Source: Verrucomicrobia bacterium Tous-C9LFEB
Lineage (GTDB): Bacteria; Verrucomicrobiota; Verrucomicrobiia; Methylacidiphilales; UBA1321
Direction: 5' to 3'
Assembly: GCA_002304345.1 (NCBI GenBank)
Contig: NEUU01000006.1
Coordinates: forward strand, 62,001 to 126,000
DNA: 64,000 nucleotides
Shown here: positions 28,601-37,233 of the stretch, piece by piece
How positions within the stretch are numbered: the stretch's first letter is position 1
How the letters are laid out: every line of letters begins with the position of its first letter
Notes under the pieces: generated by a model
Databases searched by the model: none
Told to the model about the DNA's origin: nothing
What the model saw: the letters and a program-made list of their open reading frames with translations, nothing else
Translations under genes and position numbers: made by a program

Positions 28601-29122
28601 AAATGCCACCACGGCAATATCGCGATAGAAATTCAACGTGGTCGGCGGTTGCGGCAACGTCAGGGAAATCAAACCGCCCCCGCGGGCCACCACTTCACTC
28701 GTCACGACAATCTTCATCCCGTGCTCGGGAGTGATCCACGGCCCGCCGCTGCTCGACCAACCGGGACAGTTCGCCGTGCCCATCGTCAGCCCGAGCCGGT
28801 TCGCTTCCTGCACCGCAAAGAGTGTCATGTCCCACCACGGCTCGCTCAGAAAAGTCACCGGCCCCGCAGGGCATCGCTGGTCCACATTGAAAAGCGTCAC
28901 GCCCCGGATTCCTACCCGCTTCATCGCTTCGAGATCGGCGGTAATGGCTTCCTTCGAGATGTTGCCATTCATCCAATGCCACCACGTATGCGGCCGCGAC
29001 GCATCCGGTGGCGTGGCAAATTCCGTGACAAGCTTGTCCTGCGCCGAAATCGATGACAGCCCAACGAACCCACCGAAACAAAGCACACCGAGCAAACGGT
29101 AAATCATAAATTTTCCAATCAT
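25700..29122 (-). CDS. secreted GH106-like alpha-L-rhamnosidase
   Basis: A 1140-residue exported enzyme. The N-terminus has a signal peptide (MIGKFMIYRLLGVL..., ending SISAQ). It continues with the GH106 signature TWWHWMNGNISKEAITADLE and GVTLFNVDQRCPAG, NCPGWSSSGGPWITPEHG, and in the centre DSYEMGSQNWTPKLRPEF and ASEPYGNGPFEDL. C-terminal beta-sandwich domains follow, ending with the galactose-binding-like segment KVYLDLGRVEVLAGVKVNG. GH106 enzymes remove terminal alpha-L-rhamnose from rhamnogalacturonans and similar glycans. I chose the Met at 29122; the frame is open further up but would delay the signal peptide. It is the last gene of a three-gene minus-strand operon. Confidence 0.85.
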   Translation of the reverse strand: MIGKFMIYRLLGVLCFGGFVGLSSISAQDKLVTEFATPPDASRPHTWWHWMNGNISKEAITADLEAMKRVGIRGVTLFNVDQRCPAGPVTFLSEPWWDMTLFAVQEANRLGLTMGTANCPGWSSSGGPWITPEHGMKIVVTSEVVARGGGLISLTLPQPPTTLNFYRDIAVVAFPTPSAETVKMSDAAPKISASIPDFKGEALSDGDYKTRSTLPIPAKDKPQYIQWEFEQPYLVRSLTLLPANETDECSGEIQSSEDGVRFTTVGTFSIGRYLQPGVPGMLAWHRYAVKESTARFFRLVFIKSGPQWPTLSLAEVNLSPRLMVNDPAGKAFFERVDQLQPMWTEIPADQVIDPQQIIDLTDRMNAQGKLNWESPSGDWTILRVGYTTIARNNHPAPAGGSGLEIDKLSREAAKVHWTAFMEKMAQRLGPLWGQTVNEVLIDSYEMGSQNWTPKLRPEFSKRRGYDLVTWLPTLTGRVVAGADQTDRFLWDFRRTVADLMAENYYDYFGEMARKSGVKLASEPYGNGPFEDLRAGRSADIIMGEFWAPDMSAIKPNLRMIASVAHTYGKKIAGAEALTSRSKWTDHPRYLKPCADLGFTNGINYFELHRFVHQPLNRLPGLSLGPFGSHLERTNTWWEQSGGWIDYLARCQHMLRQGLFVADILYFAGEGTSPNVAKYMWNLPLPDGYNFDCVNADVVLNRLKVKDGRLVLPDGMSYRVMVLPPGKTMTPALLRKLEELAAAGAIIVGPKPEQSPSLAGYPGSDEVVNQLAGVLWSAGKIREVKSLQEVFSSLQLPPDFEVKEKGAKLTWTHRAVGGRDIYFLANGKDETLQTEVTFRVFGKVPELWDAETGKIIPVAAYEEIAGRIRVPLRFDPFGSLFVVFRPAPATEHSTALHRVEGVSNPASSFPDAQLGVTGGKVQLEAWTPGHYEVRFTGGKISKTDVAMVPSPLDLAGSWELTFPPKLGAPEKATFEKLVSWSDHSDSGVKYFSGTATYHKTFDVPPAMLGSGKKVYLDLGRVEVLAGVKVNGKDLGVLWKRPYVVEITGAVKSGKNELEIAATNLWPNRMIGDEQLPEDSPREKEWLKQWPAWVTEGKPSPTGRFTFTSWRFYKKEDALLPSGVLGPVTVRSSVMVPVPAGQ

Positions 29123-29220
29123 GGCCCCAAAAAATCGCATCTCTCGAGCATGGAGAACGCGCCGGAAGAATACCTTTAAGTTTGCGCCAGAAACCAGCAC
29201 TATCGCGCCAACAGGCGGGA

Positions 29221-31623
29221 TTAACGACTCGGTGCGCGCAGCACGCCGTAGAACGCCGGATTCCGTTGCCCTTCGATTCCGCCGGCCCATTCCCGGCAGC
29301 TTTCCCGCCCGGTGCCATTATTGTTGTTCACCACGAGTGCAAACCGCAATTGTCTCTCGGGTTTGTAGATCAGCGGGTAAAGTTCACTCCACGGCAGGCG
29401 AATACGATAAATCGTATGTCCGTTCTCGCGGCGAATCGCAAACTCCCCATTCGCCACTGGCGCGTCTGCGGGTGTCCACTTGGCAGGCAAATCGCCCCCA
29501 ACCTGCGCCGCTGCCGACTTCCACAAGACGGGTCCGCCGGGCGTGAGTGCCGCGATGAAGTCGGTACTGCCCACGGTCCGGCCCGAGCCATCGCAATCAA
29601 ATGAGAACTGGATGCTGTCACCCTTGCCGAAGGCCGGAGACGTTTCGTTCTGCACGTGCTTGGCATCGGTCACGTCGACCACCAAATCGATCCCCTGCTC
29701 GGTGGAACCGATCACGAAAGTGGAATTAAAATCGGGCGCTTTGACCGCCCCCGGCGCGAAAGTCTGCACATTCCAATTGGCATCGTTCCATACCAGCTTC
29801 GGACGAATGTCGCTGCCTGCTGCGGAGTCAAAAACCGTGCCGAGATTCACCACGCCCGCGATGAGATTCGCCGCCATGTTCGCCCGGTTATTGCGCGGCG
29901 AGGTCAATACCTCCGCCTTCGTCAACGACGGCCAGAGGGCGTCTTGCGCTCCACTGAGATAATAAAAATGGTCGGGGCTCAGCGGCGTCTCGCCCGCCGT
30001 CGAAATCGTTCTTCCCTCCCAATCGTTGAGCTGCGCGGAGGAACCCAGACCTTTCGGGAACAAGGCCTTCACCGTGGTCGGTTTCTCCAGCCAGATCACC
30101 AGTTGCTTGCCGATGGCCGTGTCAATGAGCACACCCGCCGCACCGGAACCGAGATCATACTCATCGATGTAACCGGTCACGCGATTGCCCACCTGCGCGA
30201 GGAAGAATTGATAAATCACCGCCGCCAATCGCGGTTCGATGCGCGGTTTCGAGCGGAAGATGCCGTAGGTCTGGCTGAATTGATGCGCCTTCTTGAAGAA
30301 GTCCGTCGTCTCGACCTCCGCGTTGCCGTTGGTGAGCGTAAAGAAAATGGAACGCACCACACCGCGCTTAAACTGGTATAGCTGGTCGAGCATCATTCGC
30401 TTGGACAACTCGCGCTCGGAGGGATGCGGTCCGGTCTCGCTGATGTTATGCAAAATCGCGTGCCACTCGGACATGATCGCGGGTCGGTGCGGCGCTTTGT
30501 AGACATCATCGATCGCGTAGAAATATTCTGGGGAATTCCACGTGCCATGCAGTGAAAGAATATCGAACGAGTCCGACGCGCCGAGCTTCTGGATCTGGTT
30601 ATAGAATTCGAAGTACGACGTGCGCGGTCCCAGTCCTCCCAACCACACCTCGGCCTCGGGCTGCACTTCCTTCACCGCCTTGTAACCCGCTTTCAGCAGC
30701 CGCGTGTAATTCTCCGCCGTGTCATACCAAAAGATGCTCTGGCCGGGAATGTTCGGCTCATTCCAGATTTCCCAGATCTTGATGCGATCCTTGTATCGCT
30801 TCACCGCCTCGCGCACGAAATTCGAGAAGTCGTCCATGTCCTTCGGCGCATACATTAACGCCTCGCGCGTGCCGATATTGATCTGGTCGAACTTCTCCGG
30901 GCAGGGCGACGCCCACAATGGCGTGGAGAGAAATTGTGCCGCCATGGAAAATCCGTCTTTCCTCAACGCCTCGACAATCGGATCGAAATGTTCCCAGTGA
31001 AACTCCCCCTTCTTCGGCTCCACGGCCATCTTCTCATTCGTGAATTGCGCGCCCCACGGGATCGCCTGAATGAACGCAAAATCAAAGCCGATCAATTTCA
31101 CCAGCTTGAGCACCTTCGGACTCAGTCCGCACGAAAAACCAAATTGCGCCCGCGCAAAGTCCGGTTTCGGCTGGCGCGCCGCGATGACAAACTGGTACCG
31201 GTTGTGCTCGAACTCCCCGATCTTGCCATCCTTCAGCTTGACCGTAAAATGACTCGGCAGCACGGTGGGCGACTCCGTTTCCGTCGCCGCTCCGGCGAAT
31301 TCCACTTCGTAGAAACCCGGTTGCTCCGGCTTCCATGACCAGCCCTCGTCCAGAAACGGCTGCCGCGCCAGCTTGTCACGGCGCACTTCCTTGCCGCTGG
31401 AGTCGAACACCGTCGCGGTGAAAACAGTCATCGATGCGGGGACTTCCACCAGAATCGGCTTGAAGGAAACCGTCTCGCCGAGACTCCACCACGCGGCATA
31501 GCGATCCGGCAGCAAGGTGACATCGCCCTCCGCCGCCTGCGTTGTACACGGCAAGACCGCCCCCAGGCAGCAAGTGATCAGAATCAGCAACCGCCCCATC
31601 GTCGACAGTGGAAAGCGCGACAT
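29221..31623 (-). CDS. secreted GH39-like hydrolase with C-terminal CBM9-like domain
   Basis: An 800-residue exported protein: signal peptide to about residue 30 (CTTQAAE), a beta domain, a clan GH-A TIM barrel with the acid/base Glu289 in IWEIWNEPN and the nucleophile Glu386 in IMSEWHAI, and a C-terminal domain from about 620 in which LVVDVTDAKHVQ, KGDSIQFSFDCDG and YRIRLPWSEL resemble a family 9 carbohydrate-binding module. Specificity is unknown; arabinosidase, xylosidase or glucuronidase activities occur in this fold. It lies 98 bases before the GH106-like gene and 16 bases after the secreted protein gene. Confidence 0.78.
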   Translation of the reverse strand: MSRFPLSTMGRLLILITCCLGAVLPCTTQAAEGDVTLLPDRYAAWWSLGETVSFKPILVEVPASMTVFTATVFDSSGKEVRRDKLARQPFLDEGWSWKPEQPGFYEVEFAGAATETESPTVLPSHFTVKLKDGKIGEFEHNRYQFVIAARQPKPDFARAQFGFSCGLSPKVLKLVKLIGFDFAFIQAIPWGAQFTNEKMAVEPKKGEFHWEHFDPIVEALRKDGFSMAAQFLSTPLWASPCPEKFDQINIGTREALMYAPKDMDDFSNFVREAVKRYKDRIKIWEIWNEPNIPGQSIFWYDTAENYTRLLKAGYKAVKEVQPEAEVWLGGLGPRTSYFEFYNQIQKLGASDSFDILSLHGTWNSPEYFYAIDDVYKAPHRPAIMSEWHAILHNISETGPHPSERELSKRMMLDQLYQFKRGVVRSIFFTLTNGNAEVETTDFFKKAHQFSQTYGIFRSKPRIEPRLAAVIYQFFLAQVGNRVTGYIDEYDLGSGAAGVLIDTAIGKQLVIWLEKPTTVKALFPKGLGSSAQLNDWEGRTISTAGETPLSPDHFYYLSGAQDALWPSLTKAEVLTSPRNNRANMAANLIAGVVNLGTVFDSAAGSDIRPKLVWNDANWNVQTFAPGAVKAPDFNSTFVIGSTEQGIDLVVDVTDAKHVQNETSPAFGKGDSIQFSFDCDGSGRTVGSTDFIAALTPGGPVLWKSAAAQVGGDLPAKWTPADAPVANGEFAIRRENGHTIYRIRLPWSELYPLIYKPERQLRFALVVNNNNGTGRESCREWAGGIEGQRNPAFYGVLRAPSR

Positions 31624-31639
31624 GGTGGAGGTCCGTAAA

Positions 31640-32356
31640 TTACTTCAGCGTGACAGTGAAATCAGCCAGCAGCGGCACATTGGATTGCAACGCCCAGCCG
31701 GAGAAACCCAGCGTTTCCAGCACCGGCGTAAAACCCGTTTTTTCGAGCGCGAAACGATTGACCACTTCCTCGTCGTTCACCCAGGCACTCACCGTACCGG
31801 CACTGGAATCATACTCGATCACCATCTTGTTCATCCCATCCGCCTTGAATGATTTGATGATGGCGCTCTTCATTCCTTTCACCCCCAACCCCTTGTTCGC
31901 GTCCACGCCGTCATTCAGCTCAGGATGATATTGTACCGCCGCGCGTCCCTTCACATCCAGTGAGAGATAAATTCCGCCCACCCAGTTAATGTTGAAGCCG
32001 GGAGGCTTTCCCATACCGATCATGACAAAACCCGTTCTATCTGCATCGCCCGATGGCATCGGATGCGCGTCGGCTTCAATGCGGATGACCTTGCTATTGG
32101 CCGGAATTTTCAGCTTGGCCAAAAACCCGGTATTGTCCGCCACCACCACACAGCCCTTGCCGCTGTCTTCGCCGAGGAGGACCGTGGGAGTACTTTCCCA
32201 AATCGCGTTGCGCGATTCCGTGGCCGTCTTGTTGAGCTTTTCGCCCGCCGCGCGCTGCCCCGTCCCGCCAAAGGAATCCTTGATGACCGTCTCGGCCTGA
32301 ACAAGGGAGAGCGAGATACAAATCCCGAAAACGAACCAAAATACCCGTTTATTCAT
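31640..32356 (-). CDS. secreted beta-sandwich protein, unknown function
   Basis: A 238-residue exported protein with a signal peptide to about residue 22 (SLVQAE). The mature part starts TVIKDSFGG and includes FLAKLKIPANSKVIRIEADA, WVGGIYLSLDVKG, KMVIEYDSSAGTVSAWVNDE and LLADFTVTLK, which read as strands of a concanavalin-like sandwich. It has no PEP-CTERM tail. I chose the ATG at 32356; an upstream in-frame start would place 13 extra residues before the signal peptide. It heads the operon with the GH39-like and GH106-like genes and may bind their glycan. Confidence 0.65.
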   Translation of the reverse strand: MNKRVFWFVFGICISLSLVQAETVIKDSFGGTGQRAAGEKLNKTATESRNAIWESTPTVLLGEDSGKGCVVVADNTGFLAKLKIPANSKVIRIEADAHPMPSGDADRTGFVMIGMGKPPGFNINWVGGIYLSLDVKGRAAVQYHPELNDGVDANKGLGVKGMKSAIIKSFKADGMNKMVIEYDSSAGTVSAWVNDEEVVNRFALEKTGFTPVLETLGFSGWALQSNVPLLADFTVTLK

Positions 32357-32579
32357 ATTAATCACTTTCGTTAAAGCGGTCTTGCGATTTTCCAAATGGA
32401 AGCCACAACACCCTAATATATGTCTGACAAATGAGATAAGTCAACCTTGAAGTCTTATTTATATATTATAAACAGCATACTGACCGCCTGCCAGTCAGGC
32501 ACTCGCCTTCAGAGGGCTTTGGAACTCTCCCCACACTTCGCTCGCTTGACATTTTCGCTCCCCGGGAAAGAGTGAACTC

Positions 32580-33389
32580 ATGTTGATCTATCTCGGCACG
32601 GGCGAACGTCGCTACGGAGAAAAACCGGTGCCGCTGCATCGCCGTCGCGGCTGGGAATTTCAAGCCGTGCTCCAGGGGAGCATCAGTCTGCGCCTCCCCG
32701 ATCGCATTCTTCCGCCCGAATCGCACCGCCTGTGGATCTTTCCCCCGGATCATCAGCATGGTTGGGCTGGAGCCAAACGCCAACGGGCGCAAGTGGCGGT
32801 CTTTCATTTTCTTTCCGTCCCGGAACTCGTGCAACGGATCGTCGCGCCGAAAGGTTATCTCGAAATCAGCTTGAGTCGCACGACGGCCGCGCGATTGCGG
32901 CTTCTCGCCTCCCATGCCGAACGCTACTGGAATCGTCCTGCTCCCGGCATGATGATTTGCTACGAGCACATCCTCATGGAACTCAGCCTGCTCCTCTGCG
33001 AGGACAACAGCCACCGCACGCGGCAAGCGCAGGAAAATTCCGCGCAGAAACGCGTCGACGCCGCGCTGCAATGGTTCTCCACGCGCATGGCGGAAAATCC
33101 CGGACTCCCCGAGATCGCCCGCGCCACGGGGAGTTCCCCCGCGCACTTGCGTCGGCTTTTCCACGAAGTGCTCGATACCTCGCCCAAACACATCCTCGAT
33201 CAAATGCGTTTTCAGCGCGCCATGCAGCTCATGTCGGACGCCGGAATGAAACTCGAGACCATCAGCGAGCAATGCGGCTTCGGCAGTGCCAGCGCCTTCT
33301 CCCGCGCCTTCAAGGACAAGTTCGGCTGCTCGCCCGAATCGTGGCGGCGCGTTCCCGGCCCGATTTCACCGTACTCCAAAGTTCAGTAA
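32580..33389 (+). CDS. AraC-family transcriptional regulator
   Basis: A 269-residue regulator with an N-terminal cupin-like sensor (RGWEFQAVLQGSISLRLPDR, RLWIFPPDHQHGW) and a C-terminal AraC domain: PGLPEIARATGSSPAHLRRLFHE-like first helix-turn-helix and MKLETISEQCGFGSASAFSRAF for the second, ending GCSPESWRR. It is divergent from the secreted protein/GH39/GH106 operon across a 223-base AT-rich gap and probably activates it. Its 3' end overlaps the end of the GH51-like gene on the other strand by 24 bases. Confidence 0.88.
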   Translation: MLIYLGTGERRYGEKPVPLHRRRGWEFQAVLQGSISLRLPDRILPPESHRLWIFPPDHQHGWAGAKRQRAQVAVFHFLSVPELVQRIVAPKGYLEISLSRTTAARLRLLASHAERYWNRPAPGMMICYEHILMELSLLLCEDNSHRTRQAQENSAQKRVDAALQWFSTRMAENPGLPEIARATGSSPAHLRRLFHEVLDTSPKHILDQMRFQRAMQLMSDAGMKLETISEQCGFGSASAFSRAFKDKFGCSPESWRRVPGPISPYSKVQ

Positions 33390-34970
33390 CAACACCGCAC
33401 GCGCCGGAACCTCCACCGTCCCGCCCGGACCGCGCCACGATTCTGCCGGTCGCGTCACGACCTGTAGGGGTCGCGCGTCCGCCGTATTATGATCGTCCAG
33501 CGACGCACTGGTCAGCAGACTCCCGGTACGCAAGACGTACTTCTCGGAAATGCCCGCCTCCAGTGGAAACGCCTTGCCGCGATTCACAATCACCAGCGTC
33601 AGCTGTTTTTCGTCGCGCACAGCAAAAACCGTGTGCAGCGCCTTCTCGGCCTGCGCTGTTTCCGAAAGCGTTTTCGGCACCACGATCTCCGAGCGCACGA
33701 CGGACTTTCCCTCGATCGAGCCCAGCATCCGGAACAACTCATACATTCCTGTGCTGGATAATTTTCCAGTACTCACATCCCGATAAAAAAGTCCCCACGG
33801 CCCGCTGCTGAAACTATGATACGTCGCCATCTCCACTTCGGGCCGGTTCATCCAGCGCCCCAGAAAATCCGCCGTGGATAGACATCCCTCCAGCGAGTGG
33901 GTCTGATACCACGACTTCCGCCACGACTCATCCCGCACCTTGGGCGTGACCGGCCAGCGCGCGTGCTCGGAAATAAAAAGCTTCAGCGGTCGCTCCGGCA
34001 CCAATCGCGCGCATTCGTCCCGCGCCTGATCGATCCAGCGCTCCACCAACTCCACGGTGTGACCTTGGAATCCCCCCTCGCCCTGCAAACCCTGGGTAGA
34101 GCCAAACGCCACGCCCTGATAATAAAAGTGCAGCGAGAAATAATCCACCTGCGCACCCAAGGCCCGCAGCACCGCCTGATTCCAGCCCGGGTCGTAGGAG
34201 GACGATCCATGCAACGCAATCCTGGCCTTCGGGTCCGCCACGCGAATCGCCGTGATCGCCGCGCGCGAGGCGTCGATATATTGCTCCGCTGTCCAGACGT
34301 AACTCTTCTCGGGAATCTTCAACTCCATCTCGTTGCCGAGCTCCCACACCGCGACGGGCACGGGTTCTGGCAAGCCCAACTGCACGCGTCGTTTCGCCCA
34401 CGCAGCTTCCTCGGGACGCGGGGAATTCGCCCGGCCTGTCAGGAAATAGACCAGGTCCGCGATATCCTGCGGCGTATCCTTCAACAAGTTCACCACGAAA
34501 ACAAATTGCGCCTTCGGATCTTCCTGCCGCACCCAGCGCACCCACTCCACCGGGCCGAGCCGCACCGGTCGTTCGGGAAAGAATTTGTAGAGCTGTTGCG
34601 GCAACCGGTCTGCCATGGGACCAATCGCCCATTTCCAGCGAAACTCCTGCGAATCCGTCCCCGCCATCCGGTTCAACGGCAACGGAAATCCTTTGCACAA
34701 CTCGCTGATGTCCTCGCGATACTCGCCCGCATCGTTCAGCACCACCCGCTGCGTCACGGTCCAATCAAAATTCAACCCGAACATCCGGGACGAAAACGGC
34801 TTGATGACCGTCTCTTCCTCCACTCGGATGCCCCACGCGCTGGCCGGTACCGCTGACGTGGAGTCCAAGGGAGCGGCCCCGATCGCCCGGCTGGCGATCC
34901 ATGACACCAGCAGTCCCGACAACCAAAGTGTTTTGCCGATCACAACAAAATCATTCTCTCTCAAGATCAC
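33366..34970 (-). CDS. secreted GH51-like alpha-L-arabinofuranosidase
   Basis: A 534-residue exported enzyme with a signal peptide ending about residue 32. Family GH51 features are MFGLNFDW near 63, FPLPLNRMAGTDSQEFRWKW at 95-114, the acid/base Glu214 in VWELGNEMEL and the nucleophile Glu335 in FISEHARW. The C-terminal beta domain ends VEVPARAVLLLNFGVR. Such enzymes remove arabinose side chains from arabinan, arabinoxylan or rhamnogalacturonan I. Typical GH51 enzymes are often cytoplasmic, so the export signal is notable. It follows the PEP-CTERM gene by 8 bases on the same strand, and both are divergent from the second LacI gene. Confidence 0.75.
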   Translation of the reverse strand: MILRENDFVVIGKTLWLSGLLVSWIASRAIGAAPLDSTSAVPASAWGIRVEEETVIKPFSSRMFGLNFDWTVTQRVVLNDAGEYREDISELCKGFPLPLNRMAGTDSQEFRWKWAIGPMADRLPQQLYKFFPERPVRLGPVEWVRWVRQEDPKAQFVFVVNLLKDTPQDIADLVYFLTGRANSPRPEEAAWAKRRVQLGLPEPVPVAVWELGNEMELKIPEKSYVWTAEQYIDASRAAITAIRVADPKARIALHGSSSYDPGWNQAVLRALGAQVDYFSLHFYYQGVAFGSTQGLQGEGGFQGHTVELVERWIDQARDECARLVPERPLKLFISEHARWPVTPKVRDESWRKSWYQTHSLEGCLSTADFLGRWMNRPEVEMATYHSFSSGPWGLFYRDVSTGKLSSTGMYELFRMLGSIEGKSVVRSEIVVPKTLSETAQAEKALHTVFAVRDEKQLTLVIVNRGKAFPLEAGISEKYVLRTGSLLTSASLDDHNTADARPLQVVTRPAESWRGPGGTVEVPARAVLLLNFGVR

Positions 34971-34978
34971 CCACGCGC

Positions 34979-35863
34979 TTAATTCAACCGCGTCGAGCGC
35001 AGGCGCAGGCCCGCGATCAGCACCAGTCCCGACACCGCGAGCAGCGCCACCGCTTTCGGCTCCGGCACCACCGACAGATTATCCACCGCGCTGATCGTCC
35101 CCGTCTGGTCGCGGAAGCCGTACCAGAGGGTGGAATCACTCGCGAGTTGCGTGTTGACGAACGTACCGCTCACCGTCTGGATCAGCGTGGGCGTGGAGGT
35201 TCCGTCGCTGCCGAGGTCCCACAGCGAAACCGTGTAGCTGAATGTCTTCGACGTCGCATCGGTCAAGGCCAGCGTGCCGCTGAGCCGGTACCAGTCGGTG
35301 TTCGCATCGGGAATGGAGAAGGTCGAACCCAGGTTGACATCGGTCGTGCTATTGTCGCGATTGTTCAACTGCAGTTGATACGTGTTCGCCGCGCCCGTCA
35401 CGCCCTGCCCCACCACGCGAAATCCGATGTACCGGTTCGAACTGCTCGTGGTCACATTGTTGTCGGCAAAGAACGCCACCTGAAATTGCGAAAAGACACT
35501 TGTGCTGCTTTTCTTGTGGTAGTCGGTCGAGAAGGCGTAGTTCGTTCCCGAGGTCAGATTGAAGCTCGCCGCCGAGTAGATCGACGTCACATCGGTCGCC
35601 GCTGGCGAAGCGATAAAGGCCACGCCGCCGCTGCCGCCCGTGCCCACTCCCGCCGTCTGCGCCAGAGACGTTCCCTGAACGACGGGCGAGACTCCCGAGG
35701 ACTGGGTGAAGCTGCTCATGTCCCCGCTATTGAAATCAAGGTTGATCACGGTCTGCGCGTGACTGGCCGTTGCGGTGAGGAACAAACCCACTCCGGTCAA
35801 GGCAACCGAAAGCAACTGACGGAGGCGGCGGTGGAAACAGGGGATATCGGTCATGGTATTCAT
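34979..35863 (-). CDS. secreted PEP-CTERM protein
   Basis: A 294-residue exported protein: signal peptide to about residue 36 (TASHAQ), a beta-rich Ser/Thr/Gly body starting TVINLDFNSGDMSSF, and a PEP-CTERM tail VPEPKAVALLAVSGLVLIAG with Arg residues behind it. No named domain is recognised; the opening resembles other LamG-like or jelly-roll proteins beside glycosidases. It is the first gene of the minus-strand operon with the GH51-like enzyme, and its start is 60 bases from the operator at 35924, so the LacI protein probably controls it. Confidence 0.78.
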   Translation of the reverse strand: MNTMTDIPCFHRRLRQLLSVALTGVGLFLTATASHAQTVINLDFNSGDMSSFTQSSGVSPVVQGTSLAQTAGVGTGGSGGVAFIASPAATDVTSIYSAASFNLTSGTNYAFSTDYHKKSSTSVFSQFQVAFFADNNVTTSSSNRYIGFRVVGQGVTGAANTYQLQLNNRDNSTTDVNLGSTFSIPDANTDWYRLSGTLALTDATSKTFSYTVSLWDLGSDGTSTPTLIQTVSGTFVNTQLASDSTLWYGFRDQTGTISAVDNLSVVPEPKAVALLAVSGLVLIAGLRLRSTRLN

Positions 35864-35923
35864 GGGTGATCTTTGGTTGTGATCACTCTATTTCGATTGC
35901 CGGGCAAGGGAAGGGCTGCTACA

Positions 35924-35937
35924 TGCTACAAGTAGCA
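35924..35937. promoter_or_regulatory. predicted LacI operator, regulator/PEP-CTERM divergent region
   Basis: TGCTACAAGTAGCA is a perfect 14-base palindrome 9 bases upstream of the chosen ATG of the LacI gene. The same palindrome with a different centre (TGCTACTGGTAGCA) is at the GH2 gene, and the flanks also match (A before, CGCA after). Confidence 0.8.
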
Positions 35938-35946
35938 CGCACCACC

Positions 35947-36984
35947 ATGAGCCCTCGCATCACCGTCCGCGATGTCGCCGCCGCCGCCCGCGTCCACTTC
36001 ACCACCGCCGCGCGCGCCTTGAAAAACGACCCCCGCATCAGCGCGGAAACCTGTGCGCGGGTGAAGGACGCGGCCCGTCAGCTCGGCTACATGCCGGACC
36101 CCATGATGTCCGCTTTTGCCGCGTACCGGCAAAAAGATCAGATCCCGAAATTCCGCGGCACGATCGCCTGGGTCACGAACTTCCCGAAACGCCACGACTG
36201 GCACAATCTCGCCTCGGACCGCTACTACGACGGCGCGGTGCAGCAGGCGGCGGAGCTCGGTTATCAACTCGAGGAGTTCTGGCTGCACGAACCCAAAATG
36301 ACCGCGAAGCGTGCGAGCCAGATTCTGTTCAGTCGCGGAATTCGCGGACTTCTCCTCGCGCCCCAGCCTCACAATCGCGGTCATCTGAGCCTGCGCTGGG
36401 AGGATTTCTCCGTCGTCAGTTTCGGCTACTCCATGGTGCGACCGAAAGTGCATCTCGTCGCTCCCGCCCACTTTCGCGCCGTCGTCACCTGCTTCCGCCA
36501 ACTGCGCGCGCTGGGTCACCGCAAGATCGGTTTCTACTGCGAACACAGCAAGGACGAGCGCAATGACCGGCTGTGGAGCTCCGCCTTTCTGTCCGAACGC
36601 GAGCTACTGCCCGAGAGCCGGGAAATCCCGCTGCTCATGCCGAAAGTCTACGCCGCGCCCCCTCTTCTCCAATGGTATCGACGCTATCGCCCCACCGCCA
36701 TCATCACCACCTATCAAGGTTCCGGCCCGCTCAAATGGCTGCGCGATGCCAAATGCCGCATCCCGCAGGAGGTCAGCATCGCGTTTCTCAACACCGAGCA
36801 AACCTCCCTCAATGTCGCTGGCATCAACGAACACTCCGCGCAGATCGGCATCGCCGCGGTCAACCTCCTCGCCGGAATGCTCCAGCGCGGCGAACGCGGT
36901 CTGCCCGAAGCGCCGCTCCGCGTGCTCGTCGAGGGCGTCTGGGCCGATGCGCCGACGGTCCGCAGCCTGCAGGCGGGCGATTGA
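35947..36984 (+). CDS. LacI-family transcriptional regulator
   Basis: A 345-residue regulator: helix-turn-helix ITVRDVAAAARVHFTTAARA with hinge QLGYMPDPMMSAFAAYR, then a sensor domain with RGIRGLLLAPQ, QLRALGHRKIGFY and TYQGSGPLKWLRD. I chose the ATG at 35947 (MSPRITVRD). An ATG at 35923 is in frame but lies within the predicted operator and adds eight residues of no known use. It stands between the PEP-CTERM/GH51 operon and the GH2/pseudopilin operon and has matching operators at both, so it is probably a local repressor for this cassette. Confidence 0.9.
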   Translation: MSPRITVRDVAAAARVHFTTAARALKNDPRISAETCARVKDAARQLGYMPDPMMSAFAAYRQKDQIPKFRGTIAWVTNFPKRHDWHNLASDRYYDGAVQQAAELGYQLEEFWLHEPKMTAKRASQILFSRGIRGLLLAPQPHNRGHLSLRWEDFSVVSFGYSMVRPKVHLVAPAHFRAVVTCFRQLRALGHRKIGFYCEHSKDERNDRLWSSAFLSERELLPESREIPLLMPKVYAAPPLLQWYRRYRPTAIITTYQGSGPLKWLRDAKCRIPQEVSIAFLNTEQTSLNVAGINEHSAQIGIAAVNLLAGMLQRGERGLPEAPLRVLVEGVWADAPTVRSLQAGD

Positions 36985-37024
36985 GGGAGATAAAACCTCC
37001 GGTGCTACCGGACGTTCCCATTCC

Positions 37025-37170
37025 CTTTTGATGGGGAATGGCTAACGAGTAATGGATTACGGTCTTCTGTAGGGCGTTTCGGTGAAACGCCATGGCGACT
37101 CACCGAGTCGCCCTACAGTCGGAGGGTCCTTGATGAAATCAATACTCGTTAACCATCCCCCCATCAAGAG
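37025..37170. repeat. nested palindromic element, MITE/REP-like
   Basis: Outer arms of about 34 bases (37025-37058 and 37136-37170) are imperfect inverted repeats that share TTGATGGGG, ATGG and TAACGAGTA. Inside, 37067-37118 is a second dyad bounded by CTGTAGGGCG and CGCCCTACAG and made of two hairpins: GGCGTTTC-ggt-GAAACGCC and GGCGACTC-acc-GAGTCGCC. No coding capacity. This is the build of a non-autonomous repeat such as a REPIN or MITE. It occupies the gap between the LacI gene and the GH2 gene. Confidence 0.7.
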
Positions 37171-37233
37171 CGATGGCGCTATGGCTGCAGCGGGGGGGGA
37201 AGTCTAACCGAACGCTGTTTCCTCAAGCTATTC

